Positions 1-11,073 of a DNA stretch of 64,000 nt are shown here, piece by piece (position 1 is the stretch's first letter; every line of letters begins with the position of its first letter). Where the stretch lies: assembly GCA_944472135.2 (NCBI GenBank), contig OX235270.1:133467632-133531631 (forward strand), read 5' to 3'. The position numbers and the translations under genes were made by a program. Source of the DNA: Trichobilharzia regenti. Lineage: Eukaryota > Platyhelminthes > Trematoda > Strigeidida > Schistosomatidae. The notes under the pieces were generated by a model. It was not told the origin of the DNA. It saw nothing but the letters and a program-made list of their open reading frames with translations, and searched no databases.

Positions 1-746
1 TGATAGCCCAGGACTCAGTTTGTGTAAGGCTAAGCTTGTTTAACAAAAGGCCTCTAGGTACAGAGTCAAAAGCAGATGTGTAATCAAGGAAAGTACAACG
101 GACATACTTGGCCCCTTTGTCTAAGGAGGATACAATGTTGTGATGAAACACAGCAGCAGCATCCAAAGTACTTCTACCCTGTTTGTAAGCAAACTGCTTT
201 GGATCATTTGAGAAGCTTAGGGAGGGAATGAGTTTTTGTAACAGTAATTTCTCCATCAGTTTCAAAAAAGGAGAGGTAATGGCAATTGGTCTAAACTTAA
301 CACTATTTCCAGAACCAGACTTGGGTACAGGGATGATTTTAATATCTTTCCACAGAGAAGGTACAACATTATTAGAAAAAGAAGTATTGAAAATGCTTGT
401 AAGTGGGTTACTTAAAATATCAGCACATTTCTTTTGAACAATGGCAGGTATACCATCAGGGCCTAGACTCTGGGAAGGTTTAAGAGATTTCAAACATTTA
501 AGAACATCAGAAGTATTGAAACTATGAAAGTCACTGGTCGTGTTATTAGTTAAATTGAAGGCAAAAGGGACATTTGGAGGGCGGATAAAACATCTATTGT
601 GAGTATTTACATCAATAGATGAGGCAAAATTACTATGCTTACCACAACCTGTAACTAATCTAGAAAGCTTCCATATGTTTTCTGAAGTTTTAAAACACAG
701 TATTGTTTGATTACAAATGTTGTTTTCTCCCTTGATTATAGATTCC
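1..746 (-). pseudogene. Family-A LINE reverse transcriptase fragment (5' part of RT), cut by window edge
   Basis: Read on the minus strand this gives a non-LTR reverse transcriptase N-terminal half: a GPDGIPAI-type motif, a WKDIKIIPVPK motif, an RPIAITSPFLK motif, then FLDYTSAFDSVPR, the RT block carrying the first catalytic Asp. It aligns throughout with the minus-strand RT inside each 4-kb unit (for example 2706-3033) at roughly three-quarters identity by eye, so it is a different, older copy of the same family. The family belongs to the Jockey superclade (CR1/L2-like), where this polymerase performs target-primed reverse transcription; the exact clade cannot be fixed by eye. The C-terminal half lies outside the window. 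The plus-strand end is a sharp junction at 746/747 with RTE endonuclease sequence. Confidence 0.8.
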
Positions 747-1010
747 GGTAGGCGTCAACTACCAACTGGAGAGACAATAACCTATTCCGGTCACCCAGAG
801 GACAATCACGAGCACATCCAGGGAGTGTCCATCATGATGTCACCAACATCAGCCAAAGCTCTCATGCAGTGGGAATTAATCTCCTCCAGGATAATCACAG
901 CCAGGTTCAACTCAAAAGGACGGAAGCTTACAATCGTCCAATGCTGTGCGCCTACAAACGTCTCAGAACAAGAGAAGAAAGAGGATTTCTACCGACAACT
1001 ACAAACAGTA
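747..1010 (+). pseudogene. RTE-type LINE endonuclease fragment, unit 1 (5' truncated)
   Basis: Unit 1 starts inside the apurinic-like endonuclease domain of an RTE element, at the GRRQLPTGETITYSGH stretch, and continues through the QWELISSRIITARFNS block. At 1010 the frame runs straight into inverted RTE sequence, so the second half of the endonuclease (the GDMN and SDHH motifs) is absent. In later units the upstream start is present, so its lack here marks the left breakpoint of the array. Non-functional. Confidence 0.8.
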
Positions 1011-1713
1011 GGCGATTGGTTCTTGTTTTGTTTCTTCCCATAGTTTCTTGTTGGTGAGTCGTTCCGGCTCAGTCATCTGATCTTCAGTATAGAGCCAGCG
1101 AAGACAGTTGTTGATAAAGGTAACGTCTGAAACAGGCTGTTGGAAATATTCTTTCTGACCCAACCGCCAAGTTTCTGATCCGATCCGTATAGAAGAACTG
1201 ACTGACTTGACGTTTGTATTGAAAATCCGAGCGAATTTTGTTGTTGATTCTGGCTGAGTGACGAAGATTTCCAGATTGATTTCAGGTTGATGAATGTGTT
1301 TCTCGCCTTCCCCATTCTCACTCGATTTCACATCCTCGTCCGTTCCGACTTCCTGTAGTTGAGACAATGCTCCCTAGACAAGTGAGTGAATGAAGTAACC
1401 TCTTTCAAATCCCTCCCGTTGATGTTGATTGACGTTGGATGTTGCTGTTGTTGTTGGTTGGTTATTTTCATAGCCTCCGTCTTGTCTATGTTCACCTGGA
1501 GTCCTGTCTTCGCCGGCTGCTTCTTCGACCAGTTTGTCGGTTTTCGCTTGTAAGTCTTCGATTTTGTGTGACATCAAACATAAATCATCCACTCGCGAAG
1601 TCCAGGTCTTCTAGGTTCTTCATGTCGGTCCAGGATATCCCTTCCTGTCTTCTCGTTTCCCACTGTCTGGCGCATAATCCAGTCCACGATAATTAGGAAT
1701 ATCATTGGTGATA
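1011..1713 (-). pseudogene. Inverted RTE 3' segment (RT thumb and C-terminal region), unit 1
   Basis: This segment is the reverse complement of 18712-19417 in the downstream RTE copy, near-identical apart from a 3-bp gap and scattered substitutions. It covers the end of the RT core, the QVNIDKTE region and the C-terminal domain up to KLWEETKQEPIA. It is spliced directly to the sense endonuclease fragment at 1010/1011, so the element's 5' part is followed by its own 3' part in inverted orientation with the middle missing. Two overlapping minus-strand reading frames run through it, but both are frame-broken relics. G1670 is private to unit 1. Confidence 0.85.
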
Positions 1714-1765
1714 ATAACCAAGCGCCTATAAATGATATGAGTTGGAAAGACGAGATCCAGTTGTT

Positions 1766-3033
1766 CTACTGACTATTTATTAAGTTATAGGTATCACGCC
1801 TAATGCTTTCTTTATCGCACAGAACACGAGTTAAGTAGGGGATGATTGAGTTTTTGTACTTGTTAGTGCGAGCATATAGTTTTCTATATAGGCTTCTGGT
1901 TCTGCCTGATGAGATACAAGGGGAGAGTTGTGAATGAAGAGGGTAGTGTGAGTTAGATAAAATGGATTTAGCCCATTTTTCACATGAGTCCATGTGCCTG
2001 TCCACCAGAATATTAACAAGCTGGCTAAGTGGCAAACTGCCTACCCTGCTGACAACCTTTAACATCCTACGTAATACGGTATAGTCCTTCTTCAATAGCC
2101 CAGGAAAAACTAAGGGGGAACAATAGAGAATAATAGGCAGAATGCGAGAGTTAACGAATTGTAGGAGTAAGGGTTGGGTTACACCAGAATGTCTTAACTT
2201 CTTGATGTAGAAGGTAAGACGGAATATTTTCTTAGAAATCGTCAAGATATGAGACGACCAGGAAAGATCAGCAGATAGAGTGACGCCTAGGTATTTAATT
2301 TCTAACTTGGTTTCTATTTCAGTGCCATCAATGTTGCACACCTCGTGAGTGCTAACCAGTTTGTTTAGATCAGATTTATGCCTAAAGGTGAAATTGACTG
2401 TTTGGCATTTGGAGGGTTTAAGGTGAGACCGTTTTCCTTGGACCACTGGCTGATTTCTGATAAAAAACCATTTAGTTTAGAGCAGTCACTTTGACATTTG
2501 ACAGGTAAAGATACAGTTAGGTCATCAGCATATTTGACAAAGTTAATGTCATTTAAAGATGGTAGGTCATGTAGGAAGAAGGAAAAGAGAAGTGGGGAGA
2601 GTACAGCACCTTGGGGGACACCAGCTTCAGTGAGCACAGCAGAGGAGGATTTACCTTCGTATACGGTGTACTGCATTCTGTTCGAAAAGTAGGAATGCAA
2701 CCAGTTAGTGACCCAGGACTCGGTTTGTGTCATGGAGAGCTTATTTAGCAGGAGACATCTAGGTACAGAGTCGAAAGCAGAAGTGAAGTCAAGAAACGTG
2801 CAGCGGACATATTTGGCACCTTTATCTAATGATGACACAATACTGTTGTGTAAGATGGCTGCAGCATCTAAAGTACTCCTACCCAGTCTGTAGGCAAATT
2901 GTTTGGGGTCTTAGAAGCTTTTAAGGGAGGGTTCGAGTTTACGAAGTACTAGTTTTTCCATGAGCTTTAGAAATGGGGAAGTGATGGCAATGGGTCTGAA
3001 CTTTACGTTCTTGCTATTGCCACTTTCATATAC
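1766..3033 (-). pseudogene. Family-A LINE reverse transcriptase and C-terminal domain, unit 1
   Basis: Minus-strand RT with recognisable blocks in order: RPIAITSPFLK, QFAYRLGRSTLDAAA, FLDFTSAFDSVPR, GVPQGAVLSPLLF and KYADDLTVSLP. The catalytic YADD is intact. A 226-codon frame (1766-2446) then carries the thumb and C-terminal domain typical of Jockey-superclade LINEs (EIKYLGVTLSADLSW). The two frames overlap at 2365-2446, showing a single frameshift near 2415 within the GLTLNP(S)KCQ block. A second lesion near 2910 puts a stop just upstream of the KQFAY block. Both lesions occur in all four units, so they predate amplification. The N-terminal side ends at about 3033 against unrelated sequence; no ORF1 or endonuclease is present. 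Confidence 0.85.
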
Positions 3034-4419
3034 AAATCAAACAAACAGTTTTGGGTGGATCAAACGTCATCCGTGGATTGAATGTTGCACGACAAAAAAT
3101 AACAAGTAAAAACCAAACAGAATTTGAGCCAGGAAGAAGGTGTAGTCCTCACAACCCCAAAACTCCACAGATTTGTTAACAATATGAAACAAATGATAAG
3201 TAAGTTCCTGGATATTTCTGTTGATTCATCTTAACTGATAGACATGAGAAGACTGATTACGATAGGCTTCGAAAATGACCAGATACTCTTCAAAAGCAGT
3301 CTGACTAAACGTCTCCGCTATCACCGTGAACATTGGTGAGCAACAAAGTTCAAGGATATGGAAGAGGAGTCAATGTGAGTAATACCGAACGACCATATCG
3401 ACTCATTAGGCAAATACAGTTAAGACATAAATGATAAGCGACACAATATTTGAGAAAAGCGGAACTAGTTACTTCTAAGTATGGGCAACTTGGACGCTGG
3501 AGGGGACACCTTTAGGAGAAAATTTACTGACCTACGCTCAATCTCCCCAACACCGGCCTATGTTGGATCTAGACATCGGCTCCCCAACTGTATCTCAGTC
3601 TGCAAAAGGCTGTCACCAGTGAAAAACTAATCGATGCAGCGAAACCTGATTATTTGACTCTAGAGGCGTTTGAGGATGGCGGAGATGGGTTATTGCCTGG
3701 GTTAACTAGGACACTGTATGATGCGTTCGAATCTGGGACAATCTGTCTGTACTACTTCCACTCACTGAATGTCCGAGTTTGTAAAAAGGGATTCAAATCT
3801 TCCTGTGACAATCATAAGAGAATCTGCCTGACTAGCATAGTAGATAAAATTCTAGGTTCATCAGTGTATAGAGATAACTTTCATATTGTTGACATGGTTG
3901 TTTAGAAACTTGACGTCGAGTAAATTCTACTTATAAACTGATTTTGGGTTAACCAGGATATTAGGTGATGTGTGGGAAGTTGAGATGGCCTCGGTGGACT
4001 GGTGCAAATTACTTTTCTATTATCCCTGTTTGCAAGAAGGGAGATAAGTTTGTAATAATCTTAACAGGAGGAATGACTTGACAAACATGGTGTCTTAAAT
4101 TATGGGTTCACTCTTCATGCATGGAGTGAATGGTGTTCGATAGAAAACATAATGCGAGAGTACCACACGGGCTTTAAGCTAGGAAAAGGGTGTATTGATC
4201 ATACCTTGACTTTACGACATATTCGTTAACATAGAAACACTGGCCGGTGTCCTACACTTACCATATTTCTCAAGGTGATTTCAGGACTTGGTTCCATAGA
4301 CGAAAAAGGTGCTTTGGTAATGTCAAGCCGAGAATAAAATGCCAGAAATCTACATAGCACTCACCTCGCCTAGATTACTAGCTCGCTAGATTTCTAGCCG
4401 GACCCAAAGCTCGGATAAA
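3034..4419 (+). pseudogene. Degenerate sequence with two weak LINE RT-like segments, unit 1
   Basis: No intact gene is visible. Around 3690-3900 a short open frame contains the pattern VCKKGFKSSCDNHKRICLTSIVDKIL, which resembles the (K)KG..SSC.NHRGISLT.I.SKI block of LINE reverse transcriptases. A second, more decayed version (PVCKKGDKF ... LTNMV ... KIMGS, frame-broken) follows at about 4030-4150. I read these as two old LINE relics or an internal duplication; the family is undetermined. Nothing recognisable lies at 3034-3650 apart from AT-rich DNA. The homologous stretches in the other units are 7054-8439, 11074-12459 and 15096-16480. Confidence 0.5.
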
Positions 4420-4624
4420 GAGGGAGGGTTGGGGCGTGGTGCTAGCAACCACACCTCTAAAACTTAACCGAATTGCTACAGAAACTTCAACACACAAGTA
4501 TATTTTAAAAATATTACAAATATAAACAACAACCTTATTTTTCGCTGGAATCGGGGAAGTGAAATGACGCAGGCTGGTGAGAGCTAGCCTTCGGGAAGCC
4601 AGTCAGCCGATGTGCCTTCTTTCG
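4420..4624 (+). promoter_or_regulatory. RTE 5' untranslated region, with SINE-like central segment
   Basis: This stretch lies directly upstream of the RTE endonuclease ATG (4625) and recurs before each endonuclease copy (8440, 12460, 16480). Its 4420-4495 part closely resembles the central body of the SINE at 29515-29592: both share an AGAGG..GGTTGGG stretch, a GCTAGCAA block and CTACAGAAACTTCAA. Unit 1 keeps GCTAGC at 4441 like the SINE; units 2-4 read GAAGGC. An internal promoter would be expected in an RTE 5' UTR, but I cannot identify one. Confidence 0.5.
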
Positions 4625-5030
4625 ATGAAAGCAAAAGTAAGGATGGGGACATGGAATGTTCGTACAATGTACGAAGCCAGCTGGAAAGGCTGTCCAGGTA
4701 GCAGCAGAAATGAGAAAATATAGAACAGAAGTACTGGGAATCTACGAGAGCAGATGGAACGAATGTGGTAGGCGTCAACTACCAACTGGAGAGACAATAA
4801 CCTATTCCGGTCACCCAGAGGACAATCACGAGCACATCCAGGGAGTGTCCATCATGATGTCACCAACATCAGCCAAAGCTCTCATGCAGTGGGAATTAAT
4901 CTCCTCCAGGATAATCACAGCCAGGTTCAACTCAAAAGGACGGAAGCTTACAATCGTCCAATGCTGTGCGCCTACAAACGTCTCAGAACAAGAGAAGAAA
5001 GAGGATTTCTACCGACAACTACAAACAGTA
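4625..5030 (+). pseudogene. RTE-type LINE endonuclease fragment, unit 2
   Basis: Starts with ATG at 4625 and the RTE signature GTWNVRTM, whose Asn is an endonuclease active-site residue. A frame break near 4678 then moves the reading into the GKAVQVAAEM frame (open from 4656). ESRW, carrying the metal-binding Glu, follows. At 5030 it joins inverted RTE sequence, so the later GDMN and SDHH blocks are lost. The same structure recurs in units 3 and 4, so neither lesion is recent. Role if intact: nicking target DNA for reverse transcription. Confidence 0.8.
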
Positions 5031-5733
5031 GGCGATTGGTTCTTGTTTTGTTTCTTCCCATAGTTTCTTGTTGGTGAGTCGTTCCGGCTCAGTCATCTGA
5101 TCTTCAGTATAGAGCCAGCGAAGACAGTTGTTGATAAAGGTAACGTCTGAAACAGGCTGTTGGAAATATTCTTTCTGACCCAACCGCCAAGTTTCTGATC
5201 CGATCCGTATAGAAGAACTGACTGACTTGACGTTTGTATTGAAAATCCGAGCGAATTTTGTTGTTGATTCTGGCTGAGTGACGAAGATTTCCAGATTGAT
5301 TTCAGGTTGATGAATGTGTTTCTCGCCTTCCCCATTCTCACTCGATTTCACATCCTCGTCCGTTCCGACTTCCTGTAGTTGAGACAATGCTCCCTAGACA
5401 AGTGAGTGAATGAAGTAACCTCTTTCAAATCCCTCCCGTTGATGTTGATTGACGTTGGATGTTGCTGTTGTTGTTGGTTGGTTATTTTCATAGCCTCCGT
5501 CTTGTCTATGTTCACCTGGAGTCCTGTCTTCGCCGGCTGCTTCTTCGACCAGTTTGTCGGTTTTCGCTTGTAAGTCTTCGATTTTGTGTGACATCAAACA
5601 TAAATCATCCACTCGCGAAGTCCAGGTCTTCTAGGTTCTTCATGTCGGTCCAGGATATCCCTTCCTGTCTTCTCGTTTCCCACTGTCTGACGCATAATCC
5701 AGTCCACGATAATTAGGAATATCATTGGTGATA
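5031..5733 (-). pseudogene. Inverted RTE 3' segment, unit 2
   Basis: Same inverted RT C-terminal segment as in unit 1, reverse complement of 18712-19417. It carries A at 5690 where unit 1 has G, matching the outgroup RTE copies near 18.76 and 31.66 kb. It keeps G at 5620 like unit 1, where units 3 and 4 and the outgroups read A. Confidence 0.85.
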
Positions 5734-5785
5734 ATAACCAAGCGCCTATAAATGATATGAGTTGGAAAGACGAGATCCAGTTGTT

Positions 5786-7053
5786 CTACTGACTATTTAT
5801 TAAGTTATAGGTATCACGCCTAATGCTTTCTTTATCGCACAGAACACGAGTTAAGTAGGGGATGATTGAGTTTTTGTACTTGTTAGTGCGAGCATATAGT
5901 TTTCTATATAGGCTTCTGGTTCTGCCTGATGAGATACAAGGGGAGAGTTGTGAATGAAGAGGGTAGTGTGAGTTAGATAAAATGGATTTAGCCCATTTTT
6001 CACATGAGTCCATGTGCCTGTCCACCAGAATATTAACAAGCTGGCTAAGTGGCAAACTGCCTACCCTGCTGACAACCTTTAACATCCTACGTAATACGGT
6101 ATAGTCCTTCTTCAATAGCCCAGGAAAAACTAAGGGGGAACAATAGAGAATAATAGGCAGAATGCGAGAGTTAACGAATTGTAGGAGTAAGGGTTGGGTT
6201 ACACCAGAATGTCTTAACTTCTTGATGTAGAAGGTAAGACGGAATATTTTCTTAGAAATCGTCAAGATATGAGACGACCAGGAAAGATCAGCAGATAGAG
6301 TGACGCCTAGGTATTTAATTTCTAACTTGGTTTCTATTTCAGTGCCATCAATGTTGCACACCTCGTGAGTGCTAACCAGTTTGTTTAGATCAGATTTATG
6401 CCTAAAGGTGAAATTGACTGTTTGGCATTTGGAGGGTTTAAGGTGAGACCGTTTTCCTTGGACCACTGGCTGATTTCTGATAAAAAACCATTTAGTTTAG
6501 AGCAGTCACTTTGACATTTGACAGGTAAAGATACAGTTAGGTCATCAGCATATTTGACAAAGTTAATGTCATTTAAAGATGGTAGGTCATGTAGGAAGAA
6601 GGAAAAGAGAAGTGGGGAGAGTACAGCACCTTGGGGGACACCAGCTTCAGTGAGCACAGCAGAGGAGGATTTACCTTCGTATACGGTGTACTGCATTCTG
6701 TTCGAAAAGTAGGAATGCAACCAGTTAGTGACCCAGGACTCGGTTTGTGTCATGGAGAGCTTATTTAGCAGGAGACATCTAGGTACAGAGTCGAAAGCAG
6801 AAGTGAAGTCAAGAAACGTGCAGCGGACATATTTGGCACCTTTATCTAATGATGACACAATACTGTTGTGTAAGATGGCTGCAGCGTCTAAAGTACTCCT
6901 ACCCAGTCTGTAGGCAAATTGTTTGGGGTCTTAGAAGCTTTTAAGGGAGGGTTCGAGTTTACGAAGTACTAGTTTTTCCATGAGCTTTAGAAATGGGGAA
7001 GTGATGGCAATGGGTCTGAACTTTACGTTCTTGCTATTGCCACTTTCATATAC
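5786..7053 (-). pseudogene. Family-A LINE reverse transcriptase, unit 2
   Basis: Copy of the unit-1 RT with the same YADD motif, the same frameshift near 6435 and the same upstream stop. It shares unit 1's residues at two sites that differ in units 3 and 4: His in the KRSHLKP block, and Ile-Ile-Pro near the C-terminus (Tyr and Thr-Ile-Pro in units 3 and 4). G6886 is shared with units 3 and 4 against A in unit 1. Confidence 0.85.
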
Positions 7054-8439
7054 AAATCAAACAAACAGTTTTGGGTGGATCAAACGTCATGCGTGGATTG
7101 AATGTTGCACGACAAAAAATAACAAGTAAAAACCAAACAGAATTTGAGCCAGGAAGAAGGTGTAGTCCTCACAACCCCAAAACTCCACAGATTTGTTAAC
7201 AATATGAAACAAATGATAAGTAAGTTCCTGGATATTTCTGTTGATTCATCTTAACTGATAGACATGAGAAGACTGATTACGATAGGCTTCGAAAATGACC
7301 AGATACTCTTCAAAAGCAGTCTGACTAAACGTCTCCGCTATCACCGTGAACATTGGTGAGCAACAAAGTTCAAGGATATGGAAGAGGAGTCAATGTGAGT
7401 AATACCGAACGACCATATCGACTCATTAGGCAAATACAGTTAAGACATAAATGATAAGCGACACAATATTTGAGAAAAGCGGAACTAGTTACTTCTAAGT
7501 ATGGGCAACTTGGACGCTGGAGGGGACACCTTTAGGAGAAAATTTACTGACCTACGCTCAATCTCCCCAACACCGGCCTATGTTGGATCTAGACATCGGC
7601 TCCCCAACTGTATCTCAGTCTGCAAAAGGCTGTCACCAGTGAAAAACTAATCGATGCAGCGAAACCTGATTATTTGACTCTAGAGGCGTTTGAGGATGGC
7701 GGAGATGGGTTATTGCCTGGGTTAACTAGGACACTGTATGATGCGTTCGAATCTGGGACAATCTGTCTGTACTACTTCCACTCACTGAATGTCCGAGTTT
7801 GTAAAAAGGGATTCAAATCTTCCTGTGACAATCATAAGAGAATATGCCTGACTAGCATAGTAGATAAAATTCTAGGTTCATCAGTGTATAGAGATAACTT
7901 TCATATTGTTGACATGGTTGTTTAGAAACTTGACGTCGAGTAAATTCTACTTATAAACTGATTTTGGGTTAACCAGGATATTAGGTGATGTGTGGGAAGT
8001 TGAGATGGCCTCGGTGGACTGGTGCAAATTACTTTTCTATTATCCCTGTTTGCAAGAAGGGAGATAAGTTTGTAATAATCTTAACAGGAGGAATGACTTG
8101 ACAAACATGGTGTCTTAAATTATGGGTTCACTCTTCATGCATGGAGTGAATGGTGTTCGATAGAAAACATAATGCGAGAGTACCACACGGGCTTTAAGCT
8201 AGGAAAAGGGTGTATTGATCATACCTTGACTTTACGACATATTCGTTAACATAGAAACACTGGCCGGTGTCCTACACTTACCATATTTCTCAAGGTGATT
8301 TCAGGACTTGGTTCCATAGACGAAAAAGGTGCTTTGGTAATGTCAAGCCGAGAATAAAATGCCAGAAATCTACATAGCACTCACCTCGCCTAGATTACTA
8401 GCTCGCTAGATTTCTAGCCGGACCCAAAGCTCGGATAAA
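7054..8439 (+). pseudogene. Degenerate RT-like spacer, unit 2
   Basis: Same content as 3034-4419. The readable stretch is 7674-7925, with a KKG..SSC.NH LINE-RT-like pattern. Units 2-4 share G7091 and A7844 (unit 1 has C at both). No intact gene. Confidence 0.5.
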
Positions 8440-8644
8440 GAGGGAGGGTTGGGGCGTGGTGAAGGCAACCACACCTCTAAAACTTAACCGAATTGCTACA
8501 GAAACTTCAACACACAAGTATATTTTAAAAATATTACAAATATAAACAACAACCTTATTTTTCGCTGGAATCGGGGAAGTGAAATGACGCAGGCTGGTGA
8601 GAGCTAGCCTTCGGGAAGCCAGTCAGCCGATGTGCCTTCTTTCG

Positions 8645-9050
8645 ATGAAAGCAAAAGTAAGGATGGGGACATGGAATGTTCGTACAATGTACGAAGCCAG
8701 CTGGAAAGGCTGTCCAGGTAGCAGCAGAAATGAGAAAATATAGAACAGAAGTACTGGGAATCTACGAGAGCAGATGGAACGAATGTGGTAGGCGTCAACT
8801 ACCAACTGGAGAGACAATAACCTATTCCGGTCACCCAGAGGACAATCACGAGCACATCCAGGGAGTGTCCATCATGATGTCACCAACATCAGCCAAAGCT
8901 CTCATGCAGTGGGAATTAATCTCCTCCAGGATAATCACAGCCAGGTTCAACTCAAAAGGACGGAAGCTTACAATCGTCCAATGCTGTGCGCCTACAAACG
9001 TCTCAGAACAAGAGAAGAAAGAGGATTTCTACCGACAACTACAAACAGTA
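8645..9050 (+). pseudogene. RTE-type LINE endonuclease fragment, unit 3
   Basis: As in unit 2: ATG and GTWNVRTM, a frame break near 8698, the ESRW block, then a direct junction with inverted RTE sequence at 9050/9051. Preceded by the RTE 5' UTR copy at 8440-8644. Confidence 0.8.
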
Positions 9051-9753
9051 GGCGATTGGTTCTTGTTTTGTTTCTTCCCATAGTTTCTTGTTGGTGAGTC
9101 GTTCCGGCTCAGTCATCTGATCTTCAGTATAGAGCCAGCGAAGACAGTTGTTGATAAAGGTAACGTCTGAAACAGGCTGTTGGAAATATTCTTTCTGACC
9201 CAACCGCCAAGTTTCTGATCCGATCCGTATAGAAGAACTGACTGACTTGACGTTTGTATTGAAAATCCGAGCGAATTTTGTTGTTGATTCTGGCTGAGTG
9301 ACGAAGATTTCCAGATTGATTTCAGGTTGATGAATGTGTTTCTCGCCTTCCCCATTCTCACTCGATTTCACATCCTCGTCCGTTCCGACTTCCTGTAGTT
9401 GAGACAATGCTCCCTAGACAAGTGAGTGAATGAAGTAACCTCTTTCAAATCCCTCCCGTTGATGTTGATTGACGTTGGATGTTGCTGTTGTTGTTGGTTG
9501 GTTATTTTCATAGCCTCCGTCTTGTCTATGTTCACCTGGAGTCCTGTCTTCGCCGGCTGCTTCTTCGACCAGTTTGTCGGTTTTCGCTTGTAAGTCTTCG
9601 ATTTTGTGTGACATCAAACATAAATCATCCACTCGCGAAATCCAGGTCTTCTAGGTTCTTCATGTCGGTCCAGGATATCCCTTCCTGTCTTCTCGTTTCC
9701 CACTGTCTGACGCATAATCCAGTCCACGATAATTAGGAATATCATTGGTGATA
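9051..9753 (-). pseudogene. Inverted RTE 3' segment, unit 3
   Basis: Same inverted segment. It carries A at 9640, shared with unit 4 and with both outgroup RTE copies, where units 1 and 2 have G. Confidence 0.85.
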
Positions 9754-9805
9754 ATAACCAAGCGCCTATAAATGATATGAGTTGGAAAGACGAGATCCAG
9801 TTGTT

Positions 9806-11073
9806 CTACTGACTATTTATTAAGTTATAGGTATCACGCCTAATGCTTTCTTTATCGCATAGAACACGAGTTAAGTAGGGGATGGTTGAGTTTTTGTACT
9901 TGTTAGTGCGAGCATATAGTTTTCTATATAGGCTTCTGGTTCTGCCTGATGAGATACAAGGGGAGAGTTGTGAATGAAGAGGGTAGTGTGAGTTAGATAA
10001 AATGGATTTAGCCCATTTTTCACATGAGTCCATGTGCCTGTCCACCAGAATATTAACAAGCTGGCTAAGTGGCAAACTGCCTACCCTGCTGACAACCTTT
10101 AACATCCTACGTAATACGGTATAGTCCTTCTTCAATAGCCCAGGAAAAACTAAGGGGGAACAATAGAGAATAATAGGCAGAATGCGAGAGTTAACGAATT
10201 GTAGGAGTAAGGGTTGGGTTACACCAGAATGTCTTAACTTCTTGATGTAGAAGGTAAGACGGAATATTTTCTTAGAAATCGTCAAGATATGAGACGACCA
10301 GGAAAGATCAGCAGATAGAGTGACGCCTAGGTATTTAATTTCTAACTTGGTTTCTATTTCAGTGCCATCAATGTTGCACACCTCGTGAGTGCTAACCAGT
10401 TTGTTTAGATCAGATTTATGCCTAAAGGTGAAATTGACTGTTTGGCATTTGGAGGGTTTAAGGTAAGACCGTTTTCCTTGGACCACTGGCTGATTTCTGA
10501 TAAAAAACCATTTAGTTTAGAGCAGTCACTTTGACATTTGACAGGTAAAGATACAGTTAGGTCATCAGCATATTTGACAAAGTTAATGTCATTTAAAGAT
10601 GGTAGGTCATGTAGGAAGAAGGAAAAGAGAAGTGGGGAGAGTACAGCACCTTGGGGGACACCAGCTTCAGTGAGCACAGCAGAGGAGGATTTACCTTCGT
10701 ATACGGTGTACTGCATTCTGTTCGAAAAGTAGGAATGCAACCAGTTAGTGACCCAGGACTCGGTTTGTGTCATGGAGAGCTTATTTAGCAGGAGACATCT
10801 AGGTACAGAGTCGAAAGCAGAAGTGAAGTCAAGAAACGTGCAGCGGACATATTTGGCACCTTTATCTAATGATGACACAATACTGTTGTGTAAGATGGCT
10901 GCAGCGTCTAAAGTACTCCTACCCAGTCTGTAGGCAAATTGTTTGGGGTCTTAGAAGCTTTTAAGGGAGGGTTCGAGTTTACGAAGTACTAGTTTTTCCA
11001 TGAGCTTTAGAAATGGGGAAGTGATGGCAATGGGTCTGAACTTTACGTTCTTGCTATTGCCACTTTCATATAC
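9806..11073 (-). pseudogene. Family-A LINE reverse transcriptase, unit 3
   Basis: Same frameshifted RT with YADD intact. It shares T9860, G9885 and A10465 with unit 4; these give Tyr in KRSYLKP and Thr-Ile-Pro near the C-terminus. This groups units 3 and 4 together. Confidence 0.85.

Noticed and set aside
1011..1373. Overlapping minus-strand frames of 122 and 82 codons repeated in every unit
   Set aside because: They lie in the inverted RTE C-terminal segment and correspond to two broken frames of one domain; not separate genes.
747..1713. Twin-priming origin of the inverted RTE
   Set aside because: Twin priming gives an inverted 5' part before a normal 3' part; here the order is the opposite.
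1905..1915. CTGATGAG resembling a hammerhead core
   Set aside because: No matching GAAA core or helices nearby; it lies in the LINE RT.
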